Origin: Scytonema sp045865695
GTDB lineage: Bacteria; Cyanobacteriota; Cyanobacteriia; Cyanobacteriales; Nostocaceae
Direction: 5' to 3'
Assembly: GCF_045865695.1 (NCBI RefSeq)
Contig: NZ_BAACAP010000210.1
Coordinates: 18,602-82,601 of the forward strand
Length of the DNA stretch: 64,000 nt
Below are positions 28,841 through 37,636 of this stretch, piece by piece. The notes beneath the pieces were generated by a model, which made no database searches, was not told the origin of the DNA, and saw nothing but the letters and a program-made list of their open reading frames with translations. Position 1 is the stretch's first letter. Each line of letters begins with the position of its first letter. A program made the translations under genes and the position numbers.

Positions 28841-29040
28841 TAGTATAACTTTTATAAATATTCCAAATCGTATAATTACACACTTATTAATTTTCCAATT
28901 TATTTTGGTCTCTGATGAGAATTATGAACTTTTACGCCAAATGGCAACTATCAGAGAACCTGTAAGATTGTGACAGACGCTGAACATAGCTCCTGGGATC
29001 GCTGCTTCTAGTTCAAAATGTGCGATATGGCTTTAGCCAT

Positions 29041-29059
29041 TAAGCCAGAGGCTTATCGC
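29041..29059. repeat. 19-bp inverted repeat, left copy
   Basis: taagccagaggcttatcgc is repeated exactly in inverted orientation at 31592-31610. The two copies bracket the GGDEF-EAL gene and the small membrane ORF. Confidence 0.7.
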
Positions 29060-29070
29060 TAAAGCCACGG

Positions 29071-29301
29071 CTAAACCAGAATTTTGCATTCCCACATAAT
29101 CGAAATTGTACGGTAAACAGCTATTAATTTACCTGTAATAGCTATACCAATATAACTTAAAATTAACCTCAAAACATTGTATAGAATTACCGCTATAATT
29201 ACTATAAGCCCGATGAACAGCTTATCGCGATTTAAGCCCACAATCGTACCAATAATCCAAGCGATCGCGGACATGGAAACTAAAGGTAGTCTTCCTTCCA
29301 T
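29071..29301 (-). CDS. Small putative membrane protein
   Basis: From the ATG at 29301 (MEGRLPLVSMSAIAWIIG) this would be 76 residues with two hydrophobic helices (IAWIIGTIVGL and LFIGLIVIIAVILYNVLRLIL). An upstream ATG at 29379 would overlap the end of the GGDEF-EAL gene by 29 bp. There is no recognisable family and no clear ribosome-binding site. It may be a real small gene or a decayed one. Confidence 0.35.
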   Translation of the reverse strand: MEGRLPLVSMSAIAWIIGTIVGLNRDKLFIGLIVIIAVILYNVLRLILSYIGIAITGKLIAVYRTISIMWECKILV

Positions 29302-29350
29302 TACTAAATGATTAGGAGTCCAAAAGCGTCGAATTCCTATAATTAATTCA

Positions 29351-31480
29351 TCAACATAAAACGCGCAACTCTTGCCCAATTAAAGCTTCTGCTGCTGATG
29401 CTTCAACTGGCTTGGAGAAGAAGTATCCCTGCCCATATTTACATTGCAGTCCCCTAAGTTTTTCCAATTGCTCTATTGTTTCTATACCTTCTGCTATTAC
29501 GTCTAAATTCAAATTGTGAGCAAGTGTAATAATTGTCCACACAATCTCTGAGTATTCGCTACTGTTGATGAAAGAGCGGTCAATTTTTAAAACATTTACT
29601 GGAAAGCGATGCAAATAACTTAAGGATGAATAACCAGTACCAAAGTCGTCCATATGTAATTCAACACCTAGTTCTCTCAATTGTGAAAGCATTGCTGTTA
29701 CTCCAACAGTGTTTTCCATAATGACATTTTCGGTAATCTCCAACTTCAAGCTTTGTACATCTAAGCCGGTTTCTTGTAAAATTTTGTAAATCTCTTGGTC
29801 AAGATTGATTTGTGAAAATTGTTTGTTAGAAAGATTGACGCTAATTGTCAAACTTTTGTCCTGAAATTGTTGCTGCCATAAGTATGTTTGGCGACAAGCT
29901 TCTCGAAGTACCAAGTAGCCAATAGGTACGAGCAGTCCAGTTTCTTCCGCCACTGAAATAAACTCCGTTGGTAACACTAAACCCCATTCTGGATGTTGCC
30001 ACCGTAAGAGAGCCTCAAATCCGGTAATTTTGTTAGTTGATAACGAAACAATCGGCTGGTAGTATACGCAAAATTCTTGCCGTTCAACGGCACGCCGTAA
30101 GTCAGTTTCTAACCGTAACAGCTTTTTCGTTTCGGTGTACATACCTGTGTCAAATATTTGATAACGCGCCTTACCTGAAGCTTTGGCACGATACATAGCA
30201 AGATCGGCGTCTCGTAAAAGATTCTCTGGGAGCTCGTAGCCGGCTGTACTGAGAGCAATACCAATGCTTAAAGTAGTAAACACCTCGTGACCATGAATAC
30301 GGAAAGGTACTGTCAATTCTTGTTGGAGTCGTTCGGCAAGGTGAATGGCATCGTTAACAGACTCCATATTCTCTATCAGTATGGCAAACTCATCTCCTCC
30401 GAGACGTGCTAATGTATCCTTAGAGCGCAGGTTAGTTTGAAGTCGGTCAGCTAATGCTTTGAGCAATCGATCGCCAATTGTATGTCCGAGACTGTCATTA
30501 ATAATTTTGAAGCGATCTAAATCCAGAAAAAGAACAGCAAATAAATCCTTACGCCCTTTAGTACGCTCAAGTGTCTGTTCTAGCCGTTCCATGAATAAGG
30601 TTCTGTTTGGCAACCCGGTCAATGGATCGTGAAAAGCTATATTGAGTAATTGTGCCTCAACCCTTTGGCGATCGCTAATCTCCTGTTGGAGGAGCTTATT
30701 AGATTCTGATAATTCGGTAGTGCGTTCCTCAACCCGTCTTTCTAATTCATTGTAAGCTTGTCGTAGTGCTTCCTGATTTCGTTGGCGCTCGACGATTAGG
30801 GCTTGTCGTTCTATCCAAATTTGGCGTTCGCGCCTGACTTTCTCCATATGGTTGCTAAAGAAGTCAGCTAAACTAGGTTCTTCCTCAAGTAAATTACCTA
30901 AAAACTCAATAGCTCGCTTATCTGCTTTATAAGCAACTTCAGGGTGAGCTTCCATCCATGTATGGCACATTCTAACGTAAGCTACAAATGTAATTAAATG
31001 TTGGTAATTCACCAATCCAAGCAGACGACGCACTTCAGTCCGGCAGTACTCAGTCTGCTCTCCTTCCGAAAAGACAAATATCGAACAGTAGAGTAGACTT
31101 TCTTCAAGGACTGGATCTAAATCGGATAAAGAAATTGTATGACCAGCTGTACGTGCGAGTATATGGAGGTATGAGTCAATATCCTTTTCTGTTGGGGGAG
31201 GTGATTCAAGTAGTTCTAACACCTTCCGTGCTTTCATCCCAAGAGCGTATAAAGAACAACTATGACAAATCATGCAGTAGGGAACAGCACAGTAACGCGA
31301 GAGGTATGCAGAAAGCTTTTCTTTAAATGAAGGTGACAAGGGATTATTAACATAAGCAGAAAGTGTTTGTTGCCATAAATTTTCCAACACCTGTACGTTT
31401 CCTTCTGCTGGCTCAAAGAAAGGTGGGAAAAAACCAAATGTTTCCTCAATTTCTGCCCTAATTTTCTCACTGGTTTGCAT
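29351..31480 (-). CDS. AhpD/CMD-like domain fused to GGDEF and EAL (c-di-GMP enzyme)
   Basis: Residues 1-200 resemble the carboxymuconolactone decarboxylase/AhpD fold, with a cysteine cluster YCAVPYCMICHSCSLYALG (Cys64, 69, 72, 75). A coiled coil (about 205-270) leads to an intact GGDEF domain (RLGGDEFAIL; diguanylate cyclase) and an intact EAL domain (EALLRW, TENVIM, DDFGTGYSSL, IAEGIE; c-di-GMP phosphodiesterase). Both catalytic motifs look active. AhpD domains do thiol-based peroxide chemistry, so the N-terminus may be a redox input; this is inference. No membrane segment. The CMD fragment at 31889-32065 is on the other side of the divergent promoter region. Confidence 0.9.
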   Translation of the reverse strand: MQTSEKIRAEIEETFGFFPPFFEPAEGNVQVLENLWQQTLSAYVNNPLSPSFKEKLSAYLSRYCAVPYCMICHSCSLYALGMKARKVLELLESPPPTEKDIDSYLHILARTAGHTISLSDLDPVLEESLLYCSIFVFSEGEQTEYCRTEVRRLLGLVNYQHLITFVAYVRMCHTWMEAHPEVAYKADKRAIEFLGNLLEEEPSLADFFSNHMEKVRRERQIWIERQALIVERQRNQEALRQAYNELERRVEERTTELSESNKLLQQEISDRQRVEAQLLNIAFHDPLTGLPNRTLFMERLEQTLERTKGRKDLFAVLFLDLDRFKIINDSLGHTIGDRLLKALADRLQTNLRSKDTLARLGGDEFAILIENMESVNDAIHLAERLQQELTVPFRIHGHEVFTTLSIGIALSTAGYELPENLLRDADLAMYRAKASGKARYQIFDTGMYTETKKLLRLETDLRRAVERQEFCVYYQPIVSLSTNKITGFEALLRWQHPEWGLVLPTEFISVAEETGLLVPIGYLVLREACRQTYLWQQQFQDKSLTISVNLSNKQFSQINLDQEIYKILQETGLDVQSLKLEITENVIMENTVGVTAMLSQLRELGVELHMDDFGTGYSSLSYLHRFPVNVLKIDRSFINSSEYSEIVWTIITLAHNLNLDVIAEGIETIEQLEKLRGLQCKYGQGYFFSKPVEASAAEALIGQELRVLC

Positions 31481-31888
31481 AGCCTCTCACTGGATTTACG
31501 CCTGACGCACACACTGGTAATTATAATAACTAACAGTAAGACTAGCAAATAACTGGATACGAGATTGAAGTGTAGTGTAATGTATGCTTTCGCGATAAGC
31601 CTCTGGCTTAACGGAGTACAACCGTATCGCATTAATCGGTTTGTGGCGCTTTCGGGAAGATTGCAACGCTGATAGTTCGTTTGGCAATTGGAACTGAAAG
31701 CACAATTGAAGTTGTAACCGTTGCGTAAGGGATGAAGCGATCGCAAAAGTAGCAAAGGCAGCATGGGACGAATGGAGCAAATAGATATGAATTGTTTTGG
31801 AGAATTAGGCAATCATTGGATAGATTTGGGTATTTGAAAAGCTAACTCGAATTCGTAGGATGAAGACACACAAGGAACGATGCCGTAA
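31481..31888. other. Gene-free spacer with inverted repeat
   Basis: No supported gene. Open frames here have no recognisable product. The 19-bp repeat gcgataagcctctggctta (31592-31610) is the inverted partner of 29041-29059. Confidence 0.5.
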
Positions 31889-32065
31889 TTCAAACTTCAT
31901 GCTCAGTATGCTCTGAACTATGGGGTGACACCAGAAGAGTTGATGGAAGTCGTCTATATTACCACAGTTACATCCGGCTTCCCTCGTGCGTTAATTGCAG
32001 CAGGAACGCTCAAAGAGCTATTTCAGGAAAACAAGGTCAATTTTCCAGTGACATCACAGAAATGA
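31889..32065 (+). pseudogene. Carboxymuconolactone decarboxylase C-terminal fragment
   Basis: The frame reads HAQYALNYGVTPEELMEVVY, then ITTVTSGFPRALIAAGTLKE, then LFQENKVNF before a TGA. This is the C-terminal third of a CMD-family protein. A TAA stop (31886-31888) lies in frame immediately upstream and no N-terminal half is found. It is a relic at the edge of the accessory region, 100 bp before the SDR gene. Confidence 0.55.
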
Positions 32066-32167
32066 ATGTACCTAGATGGAGCAAATATCGTGATTTAGTT
32101 CAACGACTCAAGTGCGAATTGGAAGACAAAATTTAACAAACGTAAAACAACTTGGAGATAAGGATTT

Positions 32168-32917
32168 ATGGCTAGTGAGAAAAATATTATCAACGAACAG
32201 AAGGTCGTCTTAATTACAGGAGCGAGCAGTGGCATTGGTGAAGCTACTGCTAGATTACTCGCTCACAAGGGTTTACGGGTTGTATTGGGGGCACGGCGCA
32301 CCGACAGACTCGAAGCGATCGCATCCGACATCCGCGAGAAAGGGGGAACAGCCGAATATCGTGGTCTCGACGTGACTAGCCTTGAAGAGATGCAAGCCTT
32401 TGTAGAGTTGGCAAAAGATAGGTTTGGTCGCCTTGATGTCGTTGTGAACAATGCAGGCTTAATGCCGCTCTCTAAGCTAGAGGTGTTGAAGATCGATGAA
32501 TGGAACCGCATGATTGATGTGAACATTCGCGGCGTACTTCACGGCATTGCTGCCGCCTTGCCCATCTTCAAGCAGCAACAATCTGGACAGTTTGTGAATC
32601 TATCGTCAATCGGCGGACACAACGTGTACCCAACGGCAGCAGTATATTGCGCTACTAAGTTTGCAGTCTGGGCGATTTCGGAGGGACTGCGGCAGGAATC
32701 AACAGATATTCGGGTCACAGTCATTTCGCCCGGAACTACTGAAAGCGAACTTGCCAGCACCATCACCGATGCTCACGCGGCGCAGTGGGTGGAGGAATTT
32801 CGCAAATCAATTATCTCAGCAGATGCGATCGCGCGTGCTATTGCCTTTGCCATCGAGCAGCCAGAAGATGTGGATGTCAATGAGATTGTCGTTCGACCCA
32901 TCGGACAAAGCGGCTAA
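32168..32917 (+). CDS. SDR-family NAD(P)-dependent oxidoreductase
   Basis: This is a classical short-chain dehydrogenase of 249 residues. The cofactor motif is TGASSGIG (residues 17-24), with NNAG (94-97), Ser146/147 in NLSSIGG and the catalytic YCATK (Tyr160, Lys164). Sequence style (GARRTDRLEAIA, PGTTESELASTI) is like the YdfG/serine-3-dehydrogenase subgroup that reduces hydroxy-acids or small carbonyls. aaggatt stands before the ATG. Its stop overlaps the end of the AraC fragment on the other strand by four bases. Confidence 0.9.
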   Translation: MASEKNIINEQKVVLITGASSGIGEATARLLAHKGLRVVLGARRTDRLEAIASDIREKGGTAEYRGLDVTSLEEMQAFVELAKDRFGRLDVVVNNAGLMPLSKLEVLKIDEWNRMIDVNIRGVLHGIAAALPIFKQQQSGQFVNLSSIGGHNVYPTAAVYCATKFAVWAISEGLRQESTDIRVTVISPGTTESELASTITDAHAAQWVEEFRKSIISADAIARAIAFAIEQPEDVDVNEIVVRPIGQSG

Positions 32918-33386
32918 GTACTAGCCGACACCGAAGCACTTCGCAACCGTTCAATATCTCGAATTGGTGGCGCACCAAACATACGCGAGTATTCGCGGCT
33001 GAACTGCGAGGGACTTTCATACCCGACCCGATAGGCAGCATACGTCGCATCAGCGTTTTCGGTAAGCATCAAACGACGCGCTTCCAAAAGTCTTAACTGC
33101 TTCTGATACTGAAGCGGACTCATGGAGGTCACTTGCTTGAAATGCTGGTGAAACGACGAAGTAGACATACTAACCCGCCCTGCTAAATCCTCGATCCGTA
33201 TCGGTTTGGTAAAATCAGACTTAATCAGTTTGATGGCTGAAGCAATTCGCTGCATCGCGCTACCCGATGTGGCAATTTGGCGAACCGCTTCACCTTGTTC
33301 GCCAACGAGCAGATGATAATAGAGTTCCCGAATGATTATCGGTGCTAGTATAGGGATATGTTGCGGCGTATCTAAGAGTTTGGTAA
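32914..33386 (-). pseudogene. AraC-family regulator, 5'-truncated
   Basis: The DNA-binding domain is complete: two HTH motifs around IEDLAGRVSMSTSSFHQHF and DATYAAYRVGYESPSQFSRE. The frame continues upstream of the first ATG (33255) through LDTPQHIPILAPIIIRELYY and GEQGEAVRQIA, the end of an AraC_N domain. It then breaks at about 33385, where an aldo/keto reductase fragment begins on the opposite strand. The first roughly 140 residues are therefore missing. A 113-residue DNA-binding-only product from 33255 could still be made. Confidence 0.7.
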
Positions 33387-33674
33387 GGCGAGAATTTCTA
33401 TCGTAACTTAGAACTGGTCGAAAAAATCAAGGACATCGCCGCCCAAAAGCAATGTACGCCTGCTCAACTTGCACTCGCTTGGTTGCTAGCAAAGGGCGAG
33501 GACATCATCCCCATTCCAGGAATGAAGCGTCAAGCACGGCTGCGTGAAAATGTAGGTGCAATAGACATTGTATTGACTGCTGACGAACTGCAACAAATCG
33601 AAGCAGTTCTACCGATCGGCTCTGCTGCCGGAACTCGCTACCCTGCACAATTCATGCATTCGATTAATCGTTAG
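33387..33674 (+). pseudogene. Aldo/keto reductase C-terminal fragment
   Basis: The frame reads GENFYRNLELVEKIKDIAAQ, then CTPAQLALAWLLAKGEDIIP, then IPGMKRQARLRENVGAIDIV, ending MHSINR. This is the C-terminal 95 residues of an aldo/keto reductase, including the NADPH-binding IPG(M)KR region. A stop codon (33384-33386) precedes it and the catalytic N-terminal barrel is absent. It abuts the truncated AraC gene base to base, which marks a deletion junction. Confidence 0.75.
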
Positions 33675-33728
33675 AAAAGATCTTTGCGACACAATCTAAA
33701 CTTAAACCAAAACTAAATTGGAGGAAAC

Positions 33729-34019
33729 ATGATAAAGCACGTAAGCAATGAGAACAATCATTCTTAGCAATCTAAAGCGTTCACCTTTCAGTCTCGTAAC
33801 GTTCGCCTATTGTGGGTATTGTTCGTTGGCTGGACGATCGTAGGTGTGTTTGACTGTTGGATTGCCACCGCTTATTCCTATGTGGCAGATACAACTGAAT
33901 CAAGCATCCGTACTCGCTATTTTGCTTTTCTCACTGCTGCAATTGGTTCAGGATTTATTATCAGTCCAGCCACCAGTGGGTTGTTCTCAGGAATTAGTCC
34001 TGCTACACCGCTCTATTAA
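33729..34019 (+). pseudogene. MFS transporter relic with in-frame stop
   Basis: ggaggaaac precedes an ATG (33729), but a TAG follows after 12 codons (33765-33767). The same frame then continues through SRNVRLLWVLFVGWTIVGVF, YSYVADTTESSIRTRYFAFL and GSGFIISPATSGLFSGISPA, to a stop at 34019. This matches the TM1 region and the TM4-5 region of tetracycline-efflux-like MFS proteins with the middle deleted. It is non-functional. Confidence 0.6.
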
Positions 34020-34101
34020 GATCTATTAAGACGTTCACTGTCGTCAGACGGAACAATTTTTGCCCTTCAGGGGGCCAAAGCAATTACAGGAGAACCTTCT
34101 G

Positions 34102-35067
34102 ATGCAAAACACTTCCCAACAAGTGAAAGCAATGGCTGTTGACGAGTTCGGTGGCCCTGACAAGCTGACTTTGCACACCTTACCCGTGCCTAGGGTGGAC
34201 GCGGGCGAAGTTTTGATTCGCATCGAGATCGCAGGAGTTGGCATCTGGGACACGTTGGAGCGTGAAGGTGAGCTGGTGTACAACGAAGTTCACTTTCCGC
34301 GCGTGCTGGGAGGCGAATGTGCGGGCATCATTGTCGCCATCGGTGACGGCATTGAGCGTTTTGCCGTCGGCGACCGCGTTTACGCACAGAGCTTCATGAA
34401 CGATAAGGGCGGTAGCTATGCCCAATACGTCGTTGTCTCCGAAAAAACGGTCGCGCCGATGCCCGATGGTCTCGATATGTTGATGGCGGGCGGGCTACCC
34501 ATTGCCGGTGCGACGGCGCTAAGCAATTTGCAGGCGCTGGGGACAGGCAACGAAACCAAATTGATGCTGTGGGGCGCGAGCGGCGGCGTCGGTCACGTCG
34601 CGCTTCAACTGGCCAAGCGCATGGGGGCGTGCGTGTTTGCCATCGCATCGGGTGCCGACGGTGTAGAGTTGGCCAAGCGGTTGGGTGCCGATGAAGCGGT
34701 GGACGGACGCGGCGACGACGTTGCGCAACGCGCCCGCGCCTTTGCGCCCGACGGCTTCGATACCGCGCTGGTGCTGGTGGGCGGCGACGACGTTCAATCC
34801 ACGCTGAGTTTGGTGCGTCAGGGCGGAATCATCGCCTTTCCTAACGGCGTGATGCCCGAACCCAAAGCGCCCGACGCTGTGGAACTCAAGAAGGCAAATG
34901 GCTTCGCCGACCCAATGTTGTTCGACCAACTCAACCGATTGGTGAGTATCGGTGAGTTTCAAGTTCACATCGCCCAGACGTTTCTGCTTGAAGAGGCCGC
35001 GCAAGCGCAGGAAGCGATGAAAAAGCATTATCTAGGCAAAATCGTGTTGCGCGTGAGCGGCGAATAA
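34102..35067 (+). CDS. NADP-dependent zinc-type/quinone oxidoreductase (MDR), foreign composition
   Basis: Starting at ATG 34102 after aggagaacc, the protein has 321 residues. It has the MDR two-domain form: GroES-like N-terminus (VDAGEVLIRIEIAGVGIWDT, GGECAGIIVAIGDGI, FAVGDRVYAQ) and Rossmann domain (LMLWGASGGVGHVALQLAKR). The structural zinc cysteines are absent, as in quinone reductase-type members (QOR/ZTA1 group). Codon third positions are visibly GC-rich and gcgatcgc is lacking, unlike every neighbour, so recent acquisition is likely. Substrate unknown; enals or quinones are typical. Confidence 0.88.
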   Translation: MQNTSQQVKAMAVDEFGGPDKLTLHTLPVPRVDAGEVLIRIEIAGVGIWDTLEREGELVYNEVHFPRVLGGECAGIIVAIGDGIERFAVGDRVYAQSFMNDKGGSYAQYVVVSEKTVAPMPDGLDMLMAGGLPIAGATALSNLQALGTGNETKLMLWGASGGVGHVALQLAKRMGACVFAIASGADGVELAKRLGADEAVDGRGDDVAQRARAFAPDGFDTALVLVGGDDVQSTLSLVRQGGIIAFPNGVMPEPKAPDAVELKKANGFADPMLFDQLNRLVSIGEFQVHIAQTFLLEEAAQAQEAMKKHYLGKIVLRVSGE

Positions 35068-35210
35068 GAGCGGCATTGTCAAGTTAGTCGAGTAGAACTT
35101 TAATATTGCACCCAACTGGAGATGAAGTGCTCAGAGCGATCGAAGCTATCTGTCGCCAGAGCAAACCGGGCGCATGAACCACTGGTGTACATAGCTAGTT
35201 GACTTCTCCC

Positions 35211-36455
35211 TCAGTTGTCGGTTGAGTCGTTGATGGTGGAGGCGGAACGTTTGAGGAATTGTTTTGAGTTGGTGCTTGTGCTGGAGGAACTGGAATTGGC
35301 ACTTGAGCTTGTACTTTCATCTGTAGGCTTATCAATATTGTTAGCGCTAATAGTAACTGTCGTGCTGTATTTGCCATTATTCCCCGTCCAAGACTTAATC
35401 CTTCTAATAAAACCATCCCGTGGAGACCGAACTACGGGTATCTGGGCGAGTTTGTCGTCAATTGCAGTGAGTGAAATGCCCAGTTGTGCGAGTTGGTAAT
35501 CGCGATCGCTAACCGATTGCGAGTAGATTTGTAACTGGCGGTTGTGCTCTTGTTGCAGTTGTTGTTGTTTTTGATTGCGTTCTGCTGCATCTACGGTGGC
35601 AGAATACTCTACCATCTGACGGCGCGATTGTGAGGCGAGTAACCGAGAGCGGGCTAATTCCAATTCCGATTGGGCAATGCGAACGGCAAGTTGTAACTGT
35701 TGTAATTGTTGTTGCTGGTCAATTGCCGAAGCGTTAAGTTTGGCTTGTGCTTGTTCGAGGGAGGAGCGAGCTTGGTCCTGCTCTCCTTCTAAGGCTTTAA
35801 GTTTTGCTTGCTCGTGCTGGATAATTTCAGTCTGTAATTTTAAATCGCTCATCGACTGCAAGAGCTGTCGTTGCTCGTCTACTTTTTGAGTCGCCACCTG
35901 AAAGACGGCATCAGATTTTTCTACTTCCGCTCGTCGTTCTGAATTATCGCTTTTGAGTAAAGGGGTTCGTGCGGATACTAAGCTGAGGGCTTGAGTTAAC
36001 TTCATCTGAGCTTGGGCGATCGCGGCTTCTTCTTCGGCGTAGCTTGCTGGTGGTACGGGATTAATTTGTGATGGTGGATTTGGGGCAATGGGTTCGGGGA
36101 TTTTTTTGGATTGTAAGTTTTGGATTTGCAAGGCTATGGATTGACGCTGCTTAGTCAAGCGCTTACGCTCGATACTGTTGTCTGTCAAAATTTGACCAAT
36201 GCCTATCTTGTCACCCTCTTTTACCTTGAGAAAACTGGGGTCATCGACTGTCAGCGCCAGTCTGAGATTTCGGTTCTCTTTTGTAACAGGTTCTGTATTC
36301 TCTTGAGAGGGGGACACTAAATATTGAGCCGTAGTGTCCCAAGTTTTCGTTGAATTTGTTGCCCTTGCAGCACTATTAGATAATGTTTGTGATGTTCCAA
36401 GTGCAATTAACCCAGTGACAAAGACTACAAAAAGAATGTTATTTAACTCGTTCAT
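35211..36455 (-). CDS. HlyD-like coiled-coil membrane protein
   Basis: An N-terminal hydrophobic segment (NILFVVFVTGLIALG) is followed by a short lipoyl-like strand pair (FLKVKEGDKIGIGQILTDN). A long Gln/Glu/Ala-rich coiled coil runs over about residues 100-330. A second lipoyl-like half (VVRSPRDGFIRRIKSWTGNN) and a Ser/Thr-rich tail follow. This is the plan of membrane-fusion (HlyD/AcrA) proteins, though a clean family match is uncertain. It overlaps the end of the HerA-type ATPase gene by 17 bp, so it is the last gene of the operon and likely works with that ATPase at the membrane. Confidence 0.65.
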   Translation of the reverse strand: MNELNNILFVVFVTGLIALGTSQTLSNSAARATNSTKTWDTTAQYLVSPSQENTEPVTKENRNLRLALTVDDPSFLKVKEGDKIGIGQILTDNSIERKRLTKQRQSIALQIQNLQSKKIPEPIAPNPPSQINPVPPASYAEEEAAIAQAQMKLTQALSLVSARTPLLKSDNSERRAEVEKSDAVFQVATQKVDEQRQLLQSMSDLKLQTEIIQHEQAKLKALEGEQDQARSSLEQAQAKLNASAIDQQQQLQQLQLAVRIAQSELELARSRLLASQSRRQMVEYSATVDAAERNQKQQQLQQEHNRQLQIYSQSVSDRDYQLAQLGISLTAIDDKLAQIPVVRSPRDGFIRRIKSWTGNNGKYSTTVTISANNIDKPTDESTSSSANSSSSSTSTNSKQFLKRSASTINDSTDN

Positions 36456-37530
36456 AGTATGGCTTCACCCTGCATCGATGTCCTTCCGTTCCCATGCGTA
36501 CTAAGGCTTCTAATGGTTGTAGCCCAGATACTAAGCTTTCTGCAAATCGAAAACGCTTTGCAACTCTCGAAACTTCTGTCTGGTCTACTGCTAAAACAAC
36601 TTTTGTGCTGGAGTTTGCGATCGCTTCTTCGCTAATTTCCGAGTCTCGTTGAGACGCTAGAACCATTGATAAACCGAACTTACGTCCATCCCCCAGAACC
36701 AATTTTACAGACCTTGACAGTTTAACTTCTTTTGCTTCATCAATAAAAATGTAAGTACGCGGTGTTTTATCAGATACTTCACCCATGATGCGGTGAGAAT
36801 CCAAAATTTGCTTAACCAGTGCTTCAGCAGCAATAGCTGATAGCCCTGGTACCTTGCCTAACGCTGATAAGTTAAATCGGATGATTGAGTCTTTTAAAGA
36901 TGGCTGAGGACGGTCAAAGATACCGTATTGAAAAGTGGCAGCCAGCTTCAAGCCTAGTTTTTGTGATTCCTTACACCCTGACTTAATTCTGCTTTCAATC
37001 TCATTACGCACGAGAGCAAAGGTAGGTGGTTCAAAAGCCCAAGTATTAAAGTCATCTTGGACAATGCCAGCTTGTTTGTAGCAACTGTTAAGGATATCTA
37101 TGACAGCTCCTTCTTGGTTCGCGCCCAATAGTAAAGCTTTTTTTAAAATGGCAGCGACTGCGATCGCCTGTAAATTGGGTCCCCCGCCTTTAGTATCCAA
37201 GTCCAGCACCAAAGGATTAATCCCGTGGGGACTTTCCATATCTAGGGGGTAACAGAGTTCTGAAGGTAGCGTCAAGTCGCCATGAAAATCTATGACAACT
37301 AAGCGAATATCTGGAAACAGCTTTGGTAATTCATATGAAATAGATTTTAACGTTTGAGTTTTCCCACTACCACTAGCGCCAATAATCACTATATGTCCAT
37401 TAGCTAAACTTGTAGGATTCCAATACACGTTTTCTCCTAAAAGTATTCCAGATGAATTAACTTTTTTAGCAGAACTATTTTTCGGTTTAGGAGATAGAAT
37501 TGCTGCAGGTAATGGCTTACTTTTAAACAT
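36439..37530 (-). CDS. HerA/VirB4-type P-loop ATPase
   Basis: This is a 363-residue DUF87/HerA-like ATPase. Walker A is GASGSGKTQT (residues 51-60), the HerA-typical strand is VVIDFHGDL, and Walker B is TYIFIDEAKEV. Near the end, SMVLASQRDSEISEEAIAN fits the sensor region. It lacks a membrane helix of its own. Family members are hexameric DNA translocases in repair, conjugation or defence. Its N-terminal 65 residues are closely repeated in the broken copy at 38522-38728, so it is one of two tandem paralogues. It belongs to the operon 41607-35211, interrupted by the HNH gene. Confidence 0.75.
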   Translation of the reverse strand: MFKSKPLPAAILSPKPKNSSAKKVNSSGILLGENVYWNPTSLANGHIVIIGASGSGKTQTLKSISYELPKLFPDIRLVVIDFHGDLTLPSELCYPLDMESPHGINPLVLDLDTKGGGPNLQAIAVAAILKKALLLGANQEGAVIDILNSCYKQAGIVQDDFNTWAFEPPTFALVRNEIESRIKSGCKESQKLGLKLAATFQYGIFDRPQPSLKDSIIRFNLSALGKVPGLSAIAAEALVKQILDSHRIMGEVSDKTPRTYIFIDEAKEVKLSRSVKLVLGDGRKFGLSMVLASQRDSEISEEAIANSSTKVVLAVDQTEVSRVAKRFRFAESLVSGLQPLEALVRMGTEGHRCRVKPYYERVK

Positions 37531-37574
37531 AATTTATTGTTGATTAGTGAACAGTAATTTGTTAAAATAAAATT

Positions 37575-37610
37575 GCCTCGGCAGTGCTGGTAACACTCCG
37601 AGGCTGGTAA
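37575..37610 (+). ncRNA. Structured leader before the HNH gene
   Basis: gcctcgg (37575-37581) and ccgaggc (37598-37604) pair, with agtg/cact as an inner stem, one bulged C and loop ctggtaa. The loop sequence ctggtaa is repeated right after the stem (37604-37610). The ATG of the HNH gene is 27 bases further on. A mobile-HNH-associated RNA motif or translational control element is inferred. Confidence 0.45.
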
Positions 37611-37636
37611 CCTAGCATATTGACTAAGTAGATCAC

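Larger units (their letters stand above)
28439..29070. other. 632-bp gene-free region with hairpins
   Basis: No gene is seen. It holds three structures: a near-perfect hairpin at 28597-28627 (gtcgttttccca / tgggaagacgac), a perfect 9-bp hairpin at 28792-28812 (agaagtggc / gccacttct) attached to cccaggtagaacc, and a palindromic segment at 29041-29059 that returns inverted at 31592-31610. Confidence 0.6.

Noticed and set aside
31270..31812. A 180-codon minus-strand frame upstream of the GGDEF gene
   Set aside because: It overlaps the GGDEF-EAL coding sequence in another frame and has no recognisable features.
32263..32766. Minus-strand frames inside the SDR gene
   Set aside because: They are reverse-strand shadows of a clear SDR with all catalytic motifs.
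37575..37636. A tRNA-like fold before the HNH gene
   Set aside because: Only one stem-loop is present. There is no acceptor stem, anticodon arm or T-loop sequence.
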